Shown piece after piece: positions 35,998 to 44,394 of a DNA stretch of 64,000 bases. The number at the start of each line of letters is the position of its first letter. Position 1 is the first letter of the stretch. Origin of the DNA: a bacterium. Its GTDB lineage: Bacteria > Hinthialibacterota > Hinthialibacteria > Hinthialibacterales > Hinthialibacteraceae. The notes beneath the pieces were generated by a model that saw only the letters and a list, made by a program, of their open reading frames with translations, was not told the DNA's origin and searched no databases. The translations under genes and the position numbers were made by a program. Where the stretch lies: assembly GCA_016125385.1 (NCBI GenBank), contig WGLV01000012.1, positions 1-64,000 on the forward strand. Reading direction: 5' to 3'.

Positions 35998-37475
35998 GGC
36001 GCGCCTCCCGTCATGGCGTTCCCCAGGCTGGCGGCGGTCCAATCGGAAGCGAGGCGCGCTTCAACCGCACGTCCTCGATGGATCACCACGATGCGCCGGC
36101 AGAGCAGAAACAGTTCAGGCAATTCGGATGAAAACAACAGGACTCCGGCGCCCGCGCGGCAGGCTTCGATCAGCGCTTCATGCACGAATCGCGCGGCGCG
36201 GATATCCAGCCCGCGCGTAGGGTTGTGCGCCACGATGAGGCCCGGCGAGCCGTCGAGTTCGCGCGAGAGTAACAGGCGTTGCTGATGTCCGCCCGAGAGC
36301 GTTTCGGGCGGGGCGTCGACCGACGGGGCTTTCACCGCGAAGGCGTCCAACCGGGCGCGGGCCTCGGCGCTCGCCGCGCGGCGGTTGATCCACCATGAAG
36401 CGCCGCCGGATCCAAGCAGGTAATTGCTCCAGAGGGGAAAACCTTCCAGCAGCCCGTCGCTCATGCGGTCTTCGGGGATGTAGCACAGCCCCATCTCACG
36501 CCGCTGAAACACGGGCGCGAAAGACGCTTCGGCGCCGAGGATCGAGATTCGGCCACGTTGAAACGGCGCCAGGCCGAGGATGAGATCGATCCAGTCACGC
36601 TGGCCGTTTCCCGCCACGCCCGCCACGCCGACGATCTCGCCGCGCTGAACGTTCAGAGAGAGACTTTCGATCGCGCGCGTGCCAGCCTGTTCAAGGGTCA
36701 GCGCGTATCCGGATGAAGGCTCCAGCGGCGGAAAGCGTTCTTCGGGCAATGTCTCGCCCACGATGGCGGAGGCGAGTTGATTGGAATCAAAGGGACGGCG
36801 CTCAACGCGCGACACGGCGCGGCCCTGCCGCAGTATGGTGACGCGGTCGGCGATTCGCATGACTTCATCCAGCCGATGGGTGACGAAGACGACGGCCGCG
36901 CCGCGCTCGCGCAAGATCGACAGCGTTTCAAGCAGGCGGTCCGACTCGCTGGTAGTCAACGCGGCGGTGGGTTCATCGAAGAGAAAAACGCGTGCGTCAC
37001 GAAGCAGTACGCGGGCGATTTCGATGCGCTGCCGCACGCCGGCGGGCAGCCGGCCAGTTTCTTCATGAAAGGGGATCTCGATTTCAAACGCGGCGAGCCG
37101 TTCACGGGCTTCGCGCTCAAAGTCACGGGCGTTCAGCCGCCACACGCCCGGCTCGGCGCCCAGCATCAGGTTTTCAAGCGCCGTCATGGCGGGAATCAGA
37201 GAGAAATGTTGATGAACCATGCCCACGCCGAGACGCGCGGCCGACGCGGGCGACAAGCGCGCAACCTCATGGCCATTAATCGCAATGGAGCCAGAGTCAG
37301 GCTGCAGCAGGCCGGAGAGCAGCGATAACAGAGTCGATTTGCCCGCGCCGTTTTCTCCCAGCACGGCGTGAATCTCGCCGTAACGAACTTCCAGCGAAAG
37401 CGAATCGAGCGCGTGAACCGCGCCGAAACGCTTGTCGAGGCCGCGCGTCTTTATGGCGGTCGCGGATTCGTTCAT
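35994..37475 (-). CDS. ABC transporter ATP-binding protein, two fused nucleotide-binding domains
   Basis: Powers the BMP-type importer. The first domain has Walker A GENGAGKST (about 39-47), signature LPAGVRQRIEIARVL and Walker B VFLFDEPTAAL. The second, from about 262, has a degenerate Walker A (GVAGNGQRDW), signature LSGGHQQRLLLSREL and LIVAHNPTRGLD. This asymmetry is normal for RbsA/YufO-type ATPases, where only one site is fully active. The start at 37475 overlaps the end of the binding-protein gene by 4 bp. At 493 residues it has the usual length. Confidence 0.94.
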   Translation of the reverse strand: MNESATAIKTRGLDKRFGAVHALDSLSLEVRYGEIHAVLGENGAGKSTLLSLLSGLLQPDSGSIAINGHEVARLSPASAARLGVGMVHQHFSLIPAMTALENLMLGAEPGVWRLNARDFEREARERLAAFEIEIPFHEETGRLPAGVRQRIEIARVLLRDARVFLFDEPTAALTTSESDRLLETLSILRERGAAVVFVTHRLDEVMRIADRVTILRQGRAVSRVERRPFDSNQLASAIVGETLPEERFPPLEPSSGYALTLEQAGTRAIESLSLNVQRGEIVGVAGVAGNGQRDWIDLILGLAPFQRGRISILGAEASFAPVFQRREMGLCYIPEDRMSDGLLEGFPLWSNYLLGSGGASWWINRRAASAEARARLDAFAVKAPSVDAPPETLSGGHQQRLLLSRELDGSPGLIVAHNPTRGLDIRAARFVHEALIEACRAGAGVLLFSSELPELFLLCRRIVVIHRGRAVEARLASDWTAASLGNAMTGGAP

Positions 37476-38539
37476 TCGGCGTTGAATTGCTGCAACGGGA
37501 GTTCGAAGGTCTTGAGTTCATCCGCGTTGGAGGGTACGACGATCAGATTTTGCGAGATCAGTACACGCGCCTTATCCAGCGCCAGCAAGGCTTCTTCGGG
37601 AACTTTGTCTTTCGTGTATTTCATCTCGGTCAGTCCGACGTAGCCCTGCGTCATGCCCGCCCAATACACCCCTGGCTCGAACGCGCCTTCCTGCGCGGAG
37701 ACGATCTGGTCGGCGACGACGCGGTCCATGCGCTTGAGCACGCTGGTCAGTACGCGCCCCGGCGCGAGAGAGTCCTGATCGATGTCGACGCCGATCATCA
37801 TCGCGCCCTCGGGGGCTTCCTTGATCGCCTCCAAGACGCCGAGTCCGCTGTTGCCAGCGAGTTGAAACAGAATATCGGCGCCCTGTGAAAGCAGCGATTG
37901 CGCCAGCGATTTGCCTTTGACGGGGTCGTTGAAACCGCCGATGGTGGCGCGGAGCGTTTTGATCTCGCGGTTCTGCAGCGCGGCGCCGGTGTGGGCGCCC
38001 GCCTCGAATCCGGCGGCGAAACGCAACACGGGTGGTATATCCATACCCGGCATGGCGGCGATGGTTCCCGTGCGGGTGACGTAGGAGGCGAGCAACCCGG
38101 CGAGAAAGCCCCCCTGTTCGGCGTGAAACTCGAAACTGGCGATGTTATCGCCCTGCAGTTCGCCGTCGATGAACAGAAAGTGTTTTTGAGGGTAGTAAGC
38201 CGCTACGTCTTTAATCGCGTCCGCGATCAGAAAACCGAGGCCGATCACCATGTCGGCGCGTTCGGCGGCCAGATTGAGGTTGTCGGCATAATCGGTCTGT
38301 TCACGCGACTCGATCACGCGGGCGTCGAGCGTCACGCCATTGGCGGCGAGCCGTTCTTTCGCTTCCTGACAGCCCAGCCAGCCGGCGTCGTTAAATCCCT
38401 TGTCGCCCAGTCCGCCGATGTCCGTCACCAGAATGACGGTGAAAGCGTCCTGTTGAGCGTCCGGCGCCGGGGCTTTTCCGCATCCGGCGAGCGTGCCCAT
38501 GATGAGCATTAAATAGAGAAGATACCGCCCGTTTCGCAT
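37472..38539 (-). CDS. BMP family substrate-binding lipoprotein (nucleoside importer)
   Basis: Captures the substrate for the ABC importer; characterised relatives (PnrA, BmpA, YufN) bind purine or other nucleosides. I start at the ATG at 38539, which has GGAG upstream, five codons after an earlier ATG. A lipoprotein signal ends in the lipobox LAGC. The fold is periplasmic-binding type I. Visible family points are ILVTDIGGLGDKGFNDAGWLGCQEA, IGLGFLIADAIKDVAAYYP, FEFHAEQGGFLAGLLA and IGVDIDQDSLAPGRVLTSVLKRMD. It is the first gene of the four-gene operon. The substrate is inferred from the family only. Confidence 0.92.
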   Translation of the reverse strand: MRNGRYLLYLMLIMGTLAGCGKAPAPDAQQDAFTVILVTDIGGLGDKGFNDAGWLGCQEAKERLAANGVTLDARVIESREQTDYADNLNLAAERADMVIGLGFLIADAIKDVAAYYPQKHFLFIDGELQGDNIASFEFHAEQGGFLAGLLASYVTRTGTIAAMPGMDIPPVLRFAAGFEAGAHTGAALQNREIKTLRATIGGFNDPVKGKSLAQSLLSQGADILFQLAGNSGLGVLEAIKEAPEGAMMIGVDIDQDSLAPGRVLTSVLKRMDRVVADQIVSAQEGAFEPGVYWAGMTQGYVGLTEMKYTKDKVPEEALLALDKARVLISQNLIVVPSNADELKTFELPLQQFNAE

Positions 38540-38667
38540 CAAATTCGTCTCCATACGCTGGAAAAATTTGGGACGTTTATCATACCACTACTCGGATCGA
38601 TGAACGAAGACCGTGTACTACTTCTTCGCGAAGGGAGAGATATCATCCGATATCGACGCCATCATGG

Positions 38668-40098
38668 TTAATGTGAAAACCAATCGGGAAGCAGGCATCG
38701 CCCGCGCTTCCATTCCCAGAATAGCAAAACATAAAACGGGACGTATTCCAGCAGGCGGACCCAGAGAATCTGCTCATACGGCTTGGGAATGTAAAACGCG
38801 TAGTACAGCAGGCATGAAACGGAAAGATAACTCCACGCCGCCGATGGAAAAAAGCATAAAAAAGGCGTCATCCACGCCAGATACCAGGGATTGCATACCG
38901 GGCTGCATATCAAAACGGCGCCGAGCGAAATCGCCGTCCAGCGAAGGCGGTCTTCATCCGATGGATGGGATGCGCGCCGGCAGCGAAGGGCCAACCAGAG
39001 CCAGATCAGAACCGCCGCGGCCGCCGCGATGGTTTTCGACAGAAAAAACGAGTCGCCGTCGAATCGCGCGCCCGCCCATTCGAACCACTGCGGCCCTGTC
39101 CCCCATGCGGGGACCCCACAGGCAAGCAGCAACGTCTCCAGCAGCGCGGGGACGCTGGAATTGGCTTCCCAGCGCTGCATGTAAACCGCCAACCCGTGCG
39201 GCTCGCCCGCGTTGAACAGAAACGGAACCCACAACGCCACGATCGCGGTCACGAAAACCGCCCAGCCCGCCGCACCCCACCGGCGCCCCCAGAAGGGCGC
39301 CGCCAGCAGCGGGAAGCCCTTGCATTGCACCGCGCAGGCGCCCGCCAGTGCGGACTGTTTGATCCGTCCCGCCATCGCCAGCGCCATCATGACGAACAAA
39401 CCGCATAACGCGATCACGTCAAAATGCGCCGTGTTGATGTATTCCTTCAATACCAGCGGCGACCAGGCGTAAAACACCACCATCGACGGATCGCGCGAAA
39501 ACGCCTTGAGCAATACCAGAATCGCCGCGATCAGAGCCGCGTCGAACGCCAGCGCGATCAGCCGCCATGCGAACAGCACGCCCGGAAAATAGTACGCCGC
39601 CGCGCCGAACAGAATCTGTGCGACGGGCGGGTAGATCGTGTTGAGATCGGGATTATTGACATCACGCAATACGCGCAGCATGCCGGGATGAACTCGCAAC
39701 TGGTTACATAATCGCAACATGGCGGGCGCCATGGTCTCAACCTCACCAGCCTGGTATGCATCAAGAACCTCCGCGGGAGCGTAGCGGTATGGATTCACGC
39801 CCTGCGTCAGGACGTACCCGTCCCACAGGTAGCGGTTTGGATCGGTCTCATAAAGCGGCTGACCGGGCAGCAACGCCAGACGAGCCAGAGCCGCCCACAA
39901 CAAAACCGCCCGAAGGGGCAGACGCCCGCGTAAGGCGTCGCGGCAGGCCGCCAAAAAGGCGAGGGACATCAGGGCGCCGACCAGCAGGAACTCGATGAGT
40001 TCGCCGGGGCGTCCAGCCGGATCGAAACTATACGAGCGGACCGACCACCACGCCGCGCCAAGCGTCAGGATGAGCCCTGAAAGATGATAACCGCGCAA
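38668..40098 (-). CDS. GT-C type membrane glycosyltransferase, mannosyltransferase-like
   Basis: About 12 membrane helices in 476 residues. The first large outside loop has ETDPNRYLWDGYVLTQGVNPYRYAP, which resembles the loop of polyprenol-phosphate-mannose-dependent mannosyltransferases (MptA/B-like, GT87 relatives). Later NPDLNTIYPPVAQILFG fits the same family. I place the start at the TTG at 40098 because GGGAGG lies 7 nt upstream; a GTG five codons earlier gives a longer frame. It is likely to add a sugar from a lipid carrier on the outer face of the inner membrane. It has no glycan-gene neighbours. Confidence 0.75.
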   Translation of the reverse strand: MRGYHLSGLILTLGAAWWSVRSYSFDPAGRPGELIEFLLVGALMSLAFLAACRDALRGRLPLRAVLLWAALARLALLPGQPLYETDPNRYLWDGYVLTQGVNPYRYAPAEVLDAYQAGEVETMAPAMLRLCNQLRVHPGMLRVLRDVNNPDLNTIYPPVAQILFGAAAYYFPGVLFAWRLIALAFDAALIAAILVLLKAFSRDPSMVVFYAWSPLVLKEYINTAHFDVIALCGLFVMMALAMAGRIKQSALAGACAVQCKGFPLLAAPFWGRRWGAAGWAVFVTAIVALWVPFLFNAGEPHGLAVYMQRWEANSSVPALLETLLLACGVPAWGTGPQWFEWAGARFDGDSFFLSKTIAAAAAVLIWLWLALRCRRASHPSDEDRLRWTAISLGAVLICSPVCNPWYLAWMTPFLCFFPSAAWSYLSVSCLLYYAFYIPKPYEQILWVRLLEYVPFYVLLFWEWKRGRCLLPDWFSH

Positions 40099-40291
40099 TC
40101 GCACGCCTCCCACCCAGATCGTGAGTCACGGTAGTGTACCGCAAGGGCGAGCGTTTGTAGATGTTATAAGGTTCCTGTCACACCGGGTCAGCTGTTGAAA
40201 TGGGCGGAATCAGGGGGCGGGATGGCGAAAATAGCCGACTTTTGCACAATCGCGTCAATTTTCTCCTTGCGTGAAAATCCCGCTCTATTTA

Positions 40292-40300
40292 TGATAGAAT
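40292..40300 (+). promoter_or_regulatory. extended -10 promoter of the BON/macro operon
   Basis: TGATAGAAT is a TGn extended -10 box (TAGAAT at 40295). There is no good -35 at 17 bp; TTGCGT lies 22 bp upstream. It would give a leader of about 43 nt with a GGAGG site before the ATG at 40350. Confidence 0.5.
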
Positions 40301-40349
40301 CGGATTTTTATAAACCGATCACAAATCGGACCACGGTATGGAGGATACA

Positions 40350-40643
40350 ATGAACAAAAGCAGTCTCTCGTTGTTGTTGGTCGCGGGCGTTCTCAGCGTC
40401 GCTCTTATCGGTTGCGCTTCCAGCTCCAAGATCGCCGACGCCGACATCGCCAACGGAATCAAGAATCAGCTGGAATCGCCGGCGGGTCCTGATGGCCCCT
40501 TCACCGTCGATATCTTTGTTTCGAAGGGCGAAGTGACGCTGGACGGCAAAGTTCCCTCCGCCAGCGCCAAAGAACAGGCCATCAGCTCCGCTCAGTCGGC
40601 TGAAGGCGTCAAGACGGTGAAAAGCTTCCTGATTATTCCATGA
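40350..40643 (+). CDS. BON-domain lipoprotein
   Basis: A protein of 97 residues. A lipoprotein signal ends in the lipobox LIGC (Cys at about 22). The mature part is a single BON domain (ADIANGIKNQL ... DGPFTVDIFVSKGEVTLDGKVPSASAKEQAIS ... GVKTVKSFLII), a fold linked to envelope membrane association, as in OsmY and DolP. The ATG at 40350 has TGGAGG upstream. Its TGA overlaps the start of the macro-domain gene (ATGA), so the two are translationally coupled. The cellular role is unknown; envelope stress is a reasonable guess. Confidence 0.88.
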   Translation: MNKSSLSLLLVAGVLSVALIGCASSSKIADADIANGIKNQLESPAGPDGPFTVDIFVSKGEVTLDGKVPSASAKEQAISSAQSAEGVKTVKSFLIIP

Positions 40644-41176
40644 AGCAGGTTGTAAACCAGTCGACGTTGGAACTGGTTCAAGGCGATATTACCCATCAAG
40701 ACGTAAACGTGATCGTCAACGCCGCCAACTCCTCGCTACTGGGGGGAGGCGGCGTTGACGGGGCGATTCATCGCGCGGGCGGCCCCGAGATTCTGCGCGC
40801 GTGCCGTCTGTTGGGCGGTTGTGAGACCGGTGACGCCAAAATCACCCCCGGCGGCGCCCTGAAAGCATCCCACGTCATTCATGCGGTTGGACCGGTGTAT
40901 CATGGCGGAGAGCGCGGTGAAGCCGCGTTGCTCGCTTCCTGTTACCGCCGCAGTCTGGAAATCGCCGCCGAGCACGGGCTGGAGTCGATCGCGTTCCCTT
41001 CCATCAGCACCGGCGTCTATCGGTATCCCGTTCAGGAGGCGGCGAAAATCGCTCTCTCCACGGTCTCCGAATTCCTCAAGCGGACTACGTCAATCAAACT
41101 GGTTCGATTCGTATTATTCGACGCAGGGACTTTCAACGCCTACAAAGACGCGCTGAAGGCGTTGGAAATACACTGA
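40640..41176 (+). CDS. macro domain protein, O-acetyl-ADP-ribose deacetylase type
   Basis: A cytoplasmic single macro domain of 178 residues. The ADP-ribose binding loop IVNAANSSLLGGGGVDGAIH and later the GVYRYPVQEAAKIAL segment are those of the YmdB/MacroD-type enzymes that hydrolyse O-acetyl-ADP-ribose or remove mono-ADP-ribose from targets. Catalytic-loop features (GGCETGDAKITPGG, the invariant ISTGVY) are intact. The start overlaps the BON gene stop. No ADP-ribosyltransferase or sirtuin gene is near, so this does not look like a DarTG toxin pair. Confidence 0.93.
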   Translation: MKQVVNQSTLELVQGDITHQDVNVIVNAANSSLLGGGGVDGAIHRAGGPEILRACRLLGGCETGDAKITPGGALKASHVIHAVGPVYHGGERGEAALLASCYRRSLEIAAEHGLESIAFPSISTGVYRYPVQEAAKIALSTVSEFLKRTTSIKLVRFVLFDAGTFNAYKDALKALEIH

Positions 41177-41491
41177 ATCAAATCGATTCCCTCCGATTAG
41201 ATCGTTGATATTGCGGATCCCCATACAATTATCGAAGCGCGCTTTCAAAAGAAATACCCGTTCTTGCGTTCTGAACCGCTTGCGTAATGCTACGGGATTG
41301 GTTCGCAAGAAAATCCGCACGCGTACAAATGGATAGTCCGGTGTAAGGACGAAGATAACGGGAATCACAACGCAAATAAAAGCGTTGGGCCCAACGCGGT
41401 TCGTAAACACGTTCGACTCAAAATCAATTCTGGATCAACGAGAATAATTCACATTTCTGAAATATAACGATCGATCTCCTGAGAAAAATTC
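41177..41491. other. intergenic region, possibly a decayed reading frame
   Basis: There is no intact gene in these 315 bp. On the plus strand one frame runs from about 41200 to 41465 (IVDIADPHTIIEARFQKKYP ... NPHAYKWIVRCKDEDN) broken by a single TAA near 41284. I do not recognise the product and the frame lacks a start, so it may be a relic or chance. Confidence 0.25.
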
Positions 41492-42787
41492 CTACTGGGC
41501 CTTGGGCGGCTCGGGAGGCGCAGGCGTGTCTTCATCGCACGGCGGGGCTTCCACCGTTGGCGGAATAGGGCGTTCGGGCGATGATGACGGCTCCGGCGCG
41601 GGCTCAAGGGGAGTCTCGTCGATTGGACCCGTGACGGAAGGTGAAAAATCAGGCGCCGGCGTTTCCGGGGCCGGTGACGCCGCTTGAACCGGCGCGCCCG
41701 CTTCCACCGGAATGTCATTGAAATGAACCGGCCCTGTTTGGGCGGCTGGCTCCATCGGTGGACGGGGCGGAGCGGGAGAGAACGGCGGTTCGGGCGCCGG
41801 GCCAGCGGGTTGCTGCGCTCCGCCGCCATCCTGTTCGTTCGGAGGCTGATAACGCGAGTCGCCGGTTATGGCGCGCATGAAATACAGCGAATACGCGTCG
41901 CTGAGCAGCGGAAACGGAAACAGGAACGCGGTCAACACCAGCATCAGCGGAGCCATCAGGAACGAGTTGATGGATTGAGAGATGCCTGCGAATGATGATG
42001 GATCGAAACCCGATCCTCCAGCCACGATCAGCATGATGAAAATACTCATGACGAAATAGCAGACGAAAATAATCAGTCCCATGATGAAACCGATCACAAA
42101 ACGGATCACGATAAAGCCGATGAATTCAAAGAGGTGTTCGGTCAGGAGTGAAAGCGCCCGTCCCCAGGCGGCGAGAATGCCGGTCTCTTCGATTACCATC
42201 TGCGGAATCACAACGCCATCCAGCAACACAACATAGAGCGTGCTCAATACAAATAAGCCCAGGCCGATGACTAAACCAATCAGCACCAACAACATAAAGC
42301 CAATGCCCACTCCGTTACTCCCCGCGCCTAGAAGCATCATGATTCCGACTAACACGCCGCCGACCAGCATTGCGGCGATGAACGCAAGGATGATGATGCA
42401 GATGTTCCACAGGAAGAATGAGATGATGGAACCGATATGCCGGGCGAAATCGCCGCGAATTTGAAATGTTCCGCGCTGGACGCCCTGATAGAAAATGATT
42501 CGCGCCGCCGAGGAGAGAAACCCGAGCACGATGCCGAGCAGCATGAACATCACCAGCCCGGCGAGCATGTAGGGTAATCGTTGAATCAGGGCTTCAGCCA
42601 GTTGATCGGCTTCGCGATGTTCGCGGATCAGGTCTCCGTATAGAAAACTGGGGTTGCAATACTGCATGGCCTGCATCAGAAAAAGCAGCAGAACGCCCTT
42701 CAGCCAGAACGCTCCCCGAACCGGTTGAAAGGCGAGTTTCATCATCCGGTTCCAGCCGCTTGAAAACGCGTCGGTGCAATGCGCCAT
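41492..42787 (-). CDS. polytopic membrane protein with Pro-rich cytoplasmic tail
   Basis: I do not recognise a named function. AAGGAA before the ATG at 42787 favours that start over one 11 codons upstream. Residues 1-300 hold about six hydrophobic segments, some very Gly- and Ile-rich (FIAAMLVGGVLVGIMMLLGAG). The last 115 residues or so are almost only Pro, Ala, Glu and Ser with acidic runs, probably disordered. The helix pattern resembles DUF975/YciC-type stress-related membrane proteins with a long amphipathic N-terminus, but this is a loose impression. It is divergent from alr, with 130 bp between them. Confidence 0.6.
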   Translation of the reverse strand: MAHCTDAFSSGWNRMMKLAFQPVRGAFWLKGVLLLFLMQAMQYCNPSFLYGDLIREHREADQLAEALIQRLPYMLAGLVMFMLLGIVLGFLSSAARIIFYQGVQRGTFQIRGDFARHIGSIISFFLWNICIIILAFIAAMLVGGVLVGIMMLLGAGSNGVGIGFMLLVLIGLVIGLGLFVLSTLYVVLLDGVVIPQMVIEETGILAAWGRALSLLTEHLFEFIGFIVIRFVIGFIMGLIIFVCYFVMSIFIMLIVAGGSGFDPSSFAGISQSINSFLMAPLMLVLTAFLFPFPLLSDAYSLYFMRAITGDSRYQPPNEQDGGGAQQPAGPAPEPPFSPAPPRPPMEPAAQTGPVHFNDIPVEAGAPVQAASPAPETPAPDFSPSVTGPIDETPLEPAPEPSSSPERPIPPTVEAPPCDEDTPAPPEPPKAQ

Positions 42788-42917
42788 AATCGTTCCTTCC
42801 ATTCTCCAGACGGCGTTCATCCGCCCGGCATTGAATCCTCGTCAGAGTCAACGCAAAATCGCTTGTCGACTATTGTATACGAAATCAAGAGAGCCCTGTT
42901 TCAGTCAATTGAACGGA

Positions 42918-44039
42918 ATGATTTATCATACACGACTGATCATCGATCTTCGAGCGTACCGCGAGAATATCCGCCGAATCAAGCGTATGCTGGGCGGAGA
43001 CGCCGGGTTATGCGCGGTGGTGAAAGCCGACGCCTACGGCCACGGGCTGCAATGGATCGCTCCCGCCGCGGTGGATGCGGGCGCCGATCTGCTGGGCGTT
43101 GTGGACAACTGGGAGGTGGAGCGCATCCGGCGGGAGGGGCTGACGGTTCCGGTGATGCGTCTGCGTCCCGCCCTGGCCGATGAAGCGGCTGAAGCCGCGC
43201 CGTGGGGCGTGGAGGAGCTGACCGGATCCCTGGATCACGCCGAAGCGCTCTCCCGGGTGGGCGAGCGGCTCGGCGCTCCGATTCGCGTCCACGTGAAGAT
43301 CGACGTGGGTATGGGGCGGATGGGGCTTCCACCGCGCGGGCGTGAGGCCGCCATCGCGCGAATCGCCTCATTGCCGGGGCTCCGCGTAGCCGGGGTGATG
43401 ACTCATTTTCCATCAGCGGATGAAGACGACGAGACGATCACTCAAACTCAACTCGCGGCGTTTCGGGATGAATGGCGGCGCATCGCGCCCATGCTGCCTT
43501 CCGGAGTCAGGCTTCATTGCGCCAACAGCGCGGCGGCGGCGCGATTCAGCGAAGCCCGGCTGACGATGGCGCGGGCGGGTGTCATGACGTATGGTCTCAG
43601 CCCCGCGCCCGGTTTCGACGGCGGGGTCGACCTGAGTCCGGTGATGTCATGGACGACGCGAATCGTACAGGTGAGGGACGTGGAACGCGGCGCCGGCGTG
43701 GGATATGGGATGACGCATCGCATGCCGTATGACGGGTGCGTCGCGCTGTTGCCGATCGGGTACGCGGATGGCTACCTGCGTGATTTTTCCAACCGGGCGA
43801 GGGTGTTGATACGGGGCGAAAGTCACGCCGTGATCGGGCGTGTCTCCATGAACCTGACGACGGTCGACGTTACCGGCTCTCCCGATGTCGCGCCGGGCGA
43901 TGAAGCCGTCATGATTGGAAGACAGGGCGATGAACGGATTACTGCCGCCGAACTGGCGGACTGGGGTGGGACGATCGATTATGAGATCGCCTGTCTGGTG
44001 GGGCGATGTAATTCACACCAGGTTAAAGTTGTTGAATAA
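42918..44039 (+). CDS. alr: alanine racemase
   Basis: Interconverts L- and D-alanine for peptidoglycan, using pyridoxal phosphate. I start at the ATG at 42918, where homology begins (MIYHTRLIIDLRAYRENI), not 48 codons upstream. The cofactor Lys lies in VVKADAYGHG (about 37-40), the second catalytic Tyr in GVGYGMTH (about 258), and VGRVSMNLTTVDVTG is the usual substrate-loop motif. At 373 residues the length is normal. The ribosome site is weak (CGGA). A good terminator lies 190 bp downstream but may belong to a separate small transcript. Confidence 0.96.
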   Translation: MIYHTRLIIDLRAYRENIRRIKRMLGGDAGLCAVVKADAYGHGLQWIAPAAVDAGADLLGVVDNWEVERIRREGLTVPVMRLRPALADEAAEAAPWGVEELTGSLDHAEALSRVGERLGAPIRVHVKIDVGMGRMGLPPRGREAAIARIASLPGLRVAGVMTHFPSADEDDETITQTQLAAFRDEWRRIAPMLPSGVRLHCANSAAAARFSEARLTMARAGVMTYGLSPAPGFDGGVDLSPVMSWTTRIVQVRDVERGAGVGYGMTHRMPYDGCVALLPIGYADGYLRDFSNRARVLIRGESHAVIGRVSMNLTTVDVTGSPDVAPGDEAVMIGRQGDERITAAELADWGGTIDYEIACLVGRCNSHQVKVVE

Positions 44040-44181
44040 CCTTGCCTTTTCTTTGTCTATTATTCCATAGCGTTGTGTTGTATTTGTTGTTGTCTTGCGT
44101 TGTTTCGCTGCAAGATGGTCATTTTTTGTTATAAAAAGTGTCATGGAAAGGTTTTGTATTCAATAAAATTGAAAAAGATTC

Positions 44182-44276
44182 TTGACTTAAAATAATATCA
44201 GCGTAATATGGTTCTATGGGCTTCCAACCTTTGGGATCGCGCGATGGGATTTGTTCCCGACTCGATCCCTTTTTTT
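44182..44276 (+). ncRNA. candidate small RNA: promoter plus intrinsic terminator with no gene
   Basis: In the 355-bp AT-rich gap between alr and a convergent gene, TTGACT (44182-44187) and TAATAT (44204-44209) are 16 bp apart. A terminator follows: GGGATCG (44233-44239) pairs with CGATCCC (44263-44269), the interior can pair as GGGA/TTCCC, and seven Ts follow (44270-44276). The expected transcript is about 44216-44276, some 60 nt, with no credible reading frame. The terminator could instead serve alr. The remainder of the gap, 44277-44394, shows nothing clear. Confidence 0.45.
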
Positions 44277-44394
44277 GAGATGATAATTATACAAATGTTC
44301 ACTTGTTGTAATCTTACCCATTACCACACATTCCGCTCCGAGAGATCGAATCACCAGGTAAAAAACCGGAAACCGAGGTTCGCCCGTCTATAAA

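Noticed and set aside
35994-37475. Degenerate second Walker A in the importer ATPase as a sign of inactivation
   Set aside because: The asymmetry is normal for RbsA/YufO-type fused ATPases.
40640-41176. DarTG-like ADP-ribosylation toxin-antitoxin system based on the macro domain
   Set aside because: No DarT-type ADP-ribosyltransferase is adjacent; the partner is a BON lipoprotein.
41114-41410. A 98-codon minus-strand frame after the macro-domain gene
   Set aside because: It overlaps the macro-domain gene end, has no ribosome site and no recognisable domain.
44208-44393. A 61-codon frame next to the candidate small RNA
   Set aside because: Its ATG overlaps the -10 box, so it would not be on the transcript, and it runs through the terminator.
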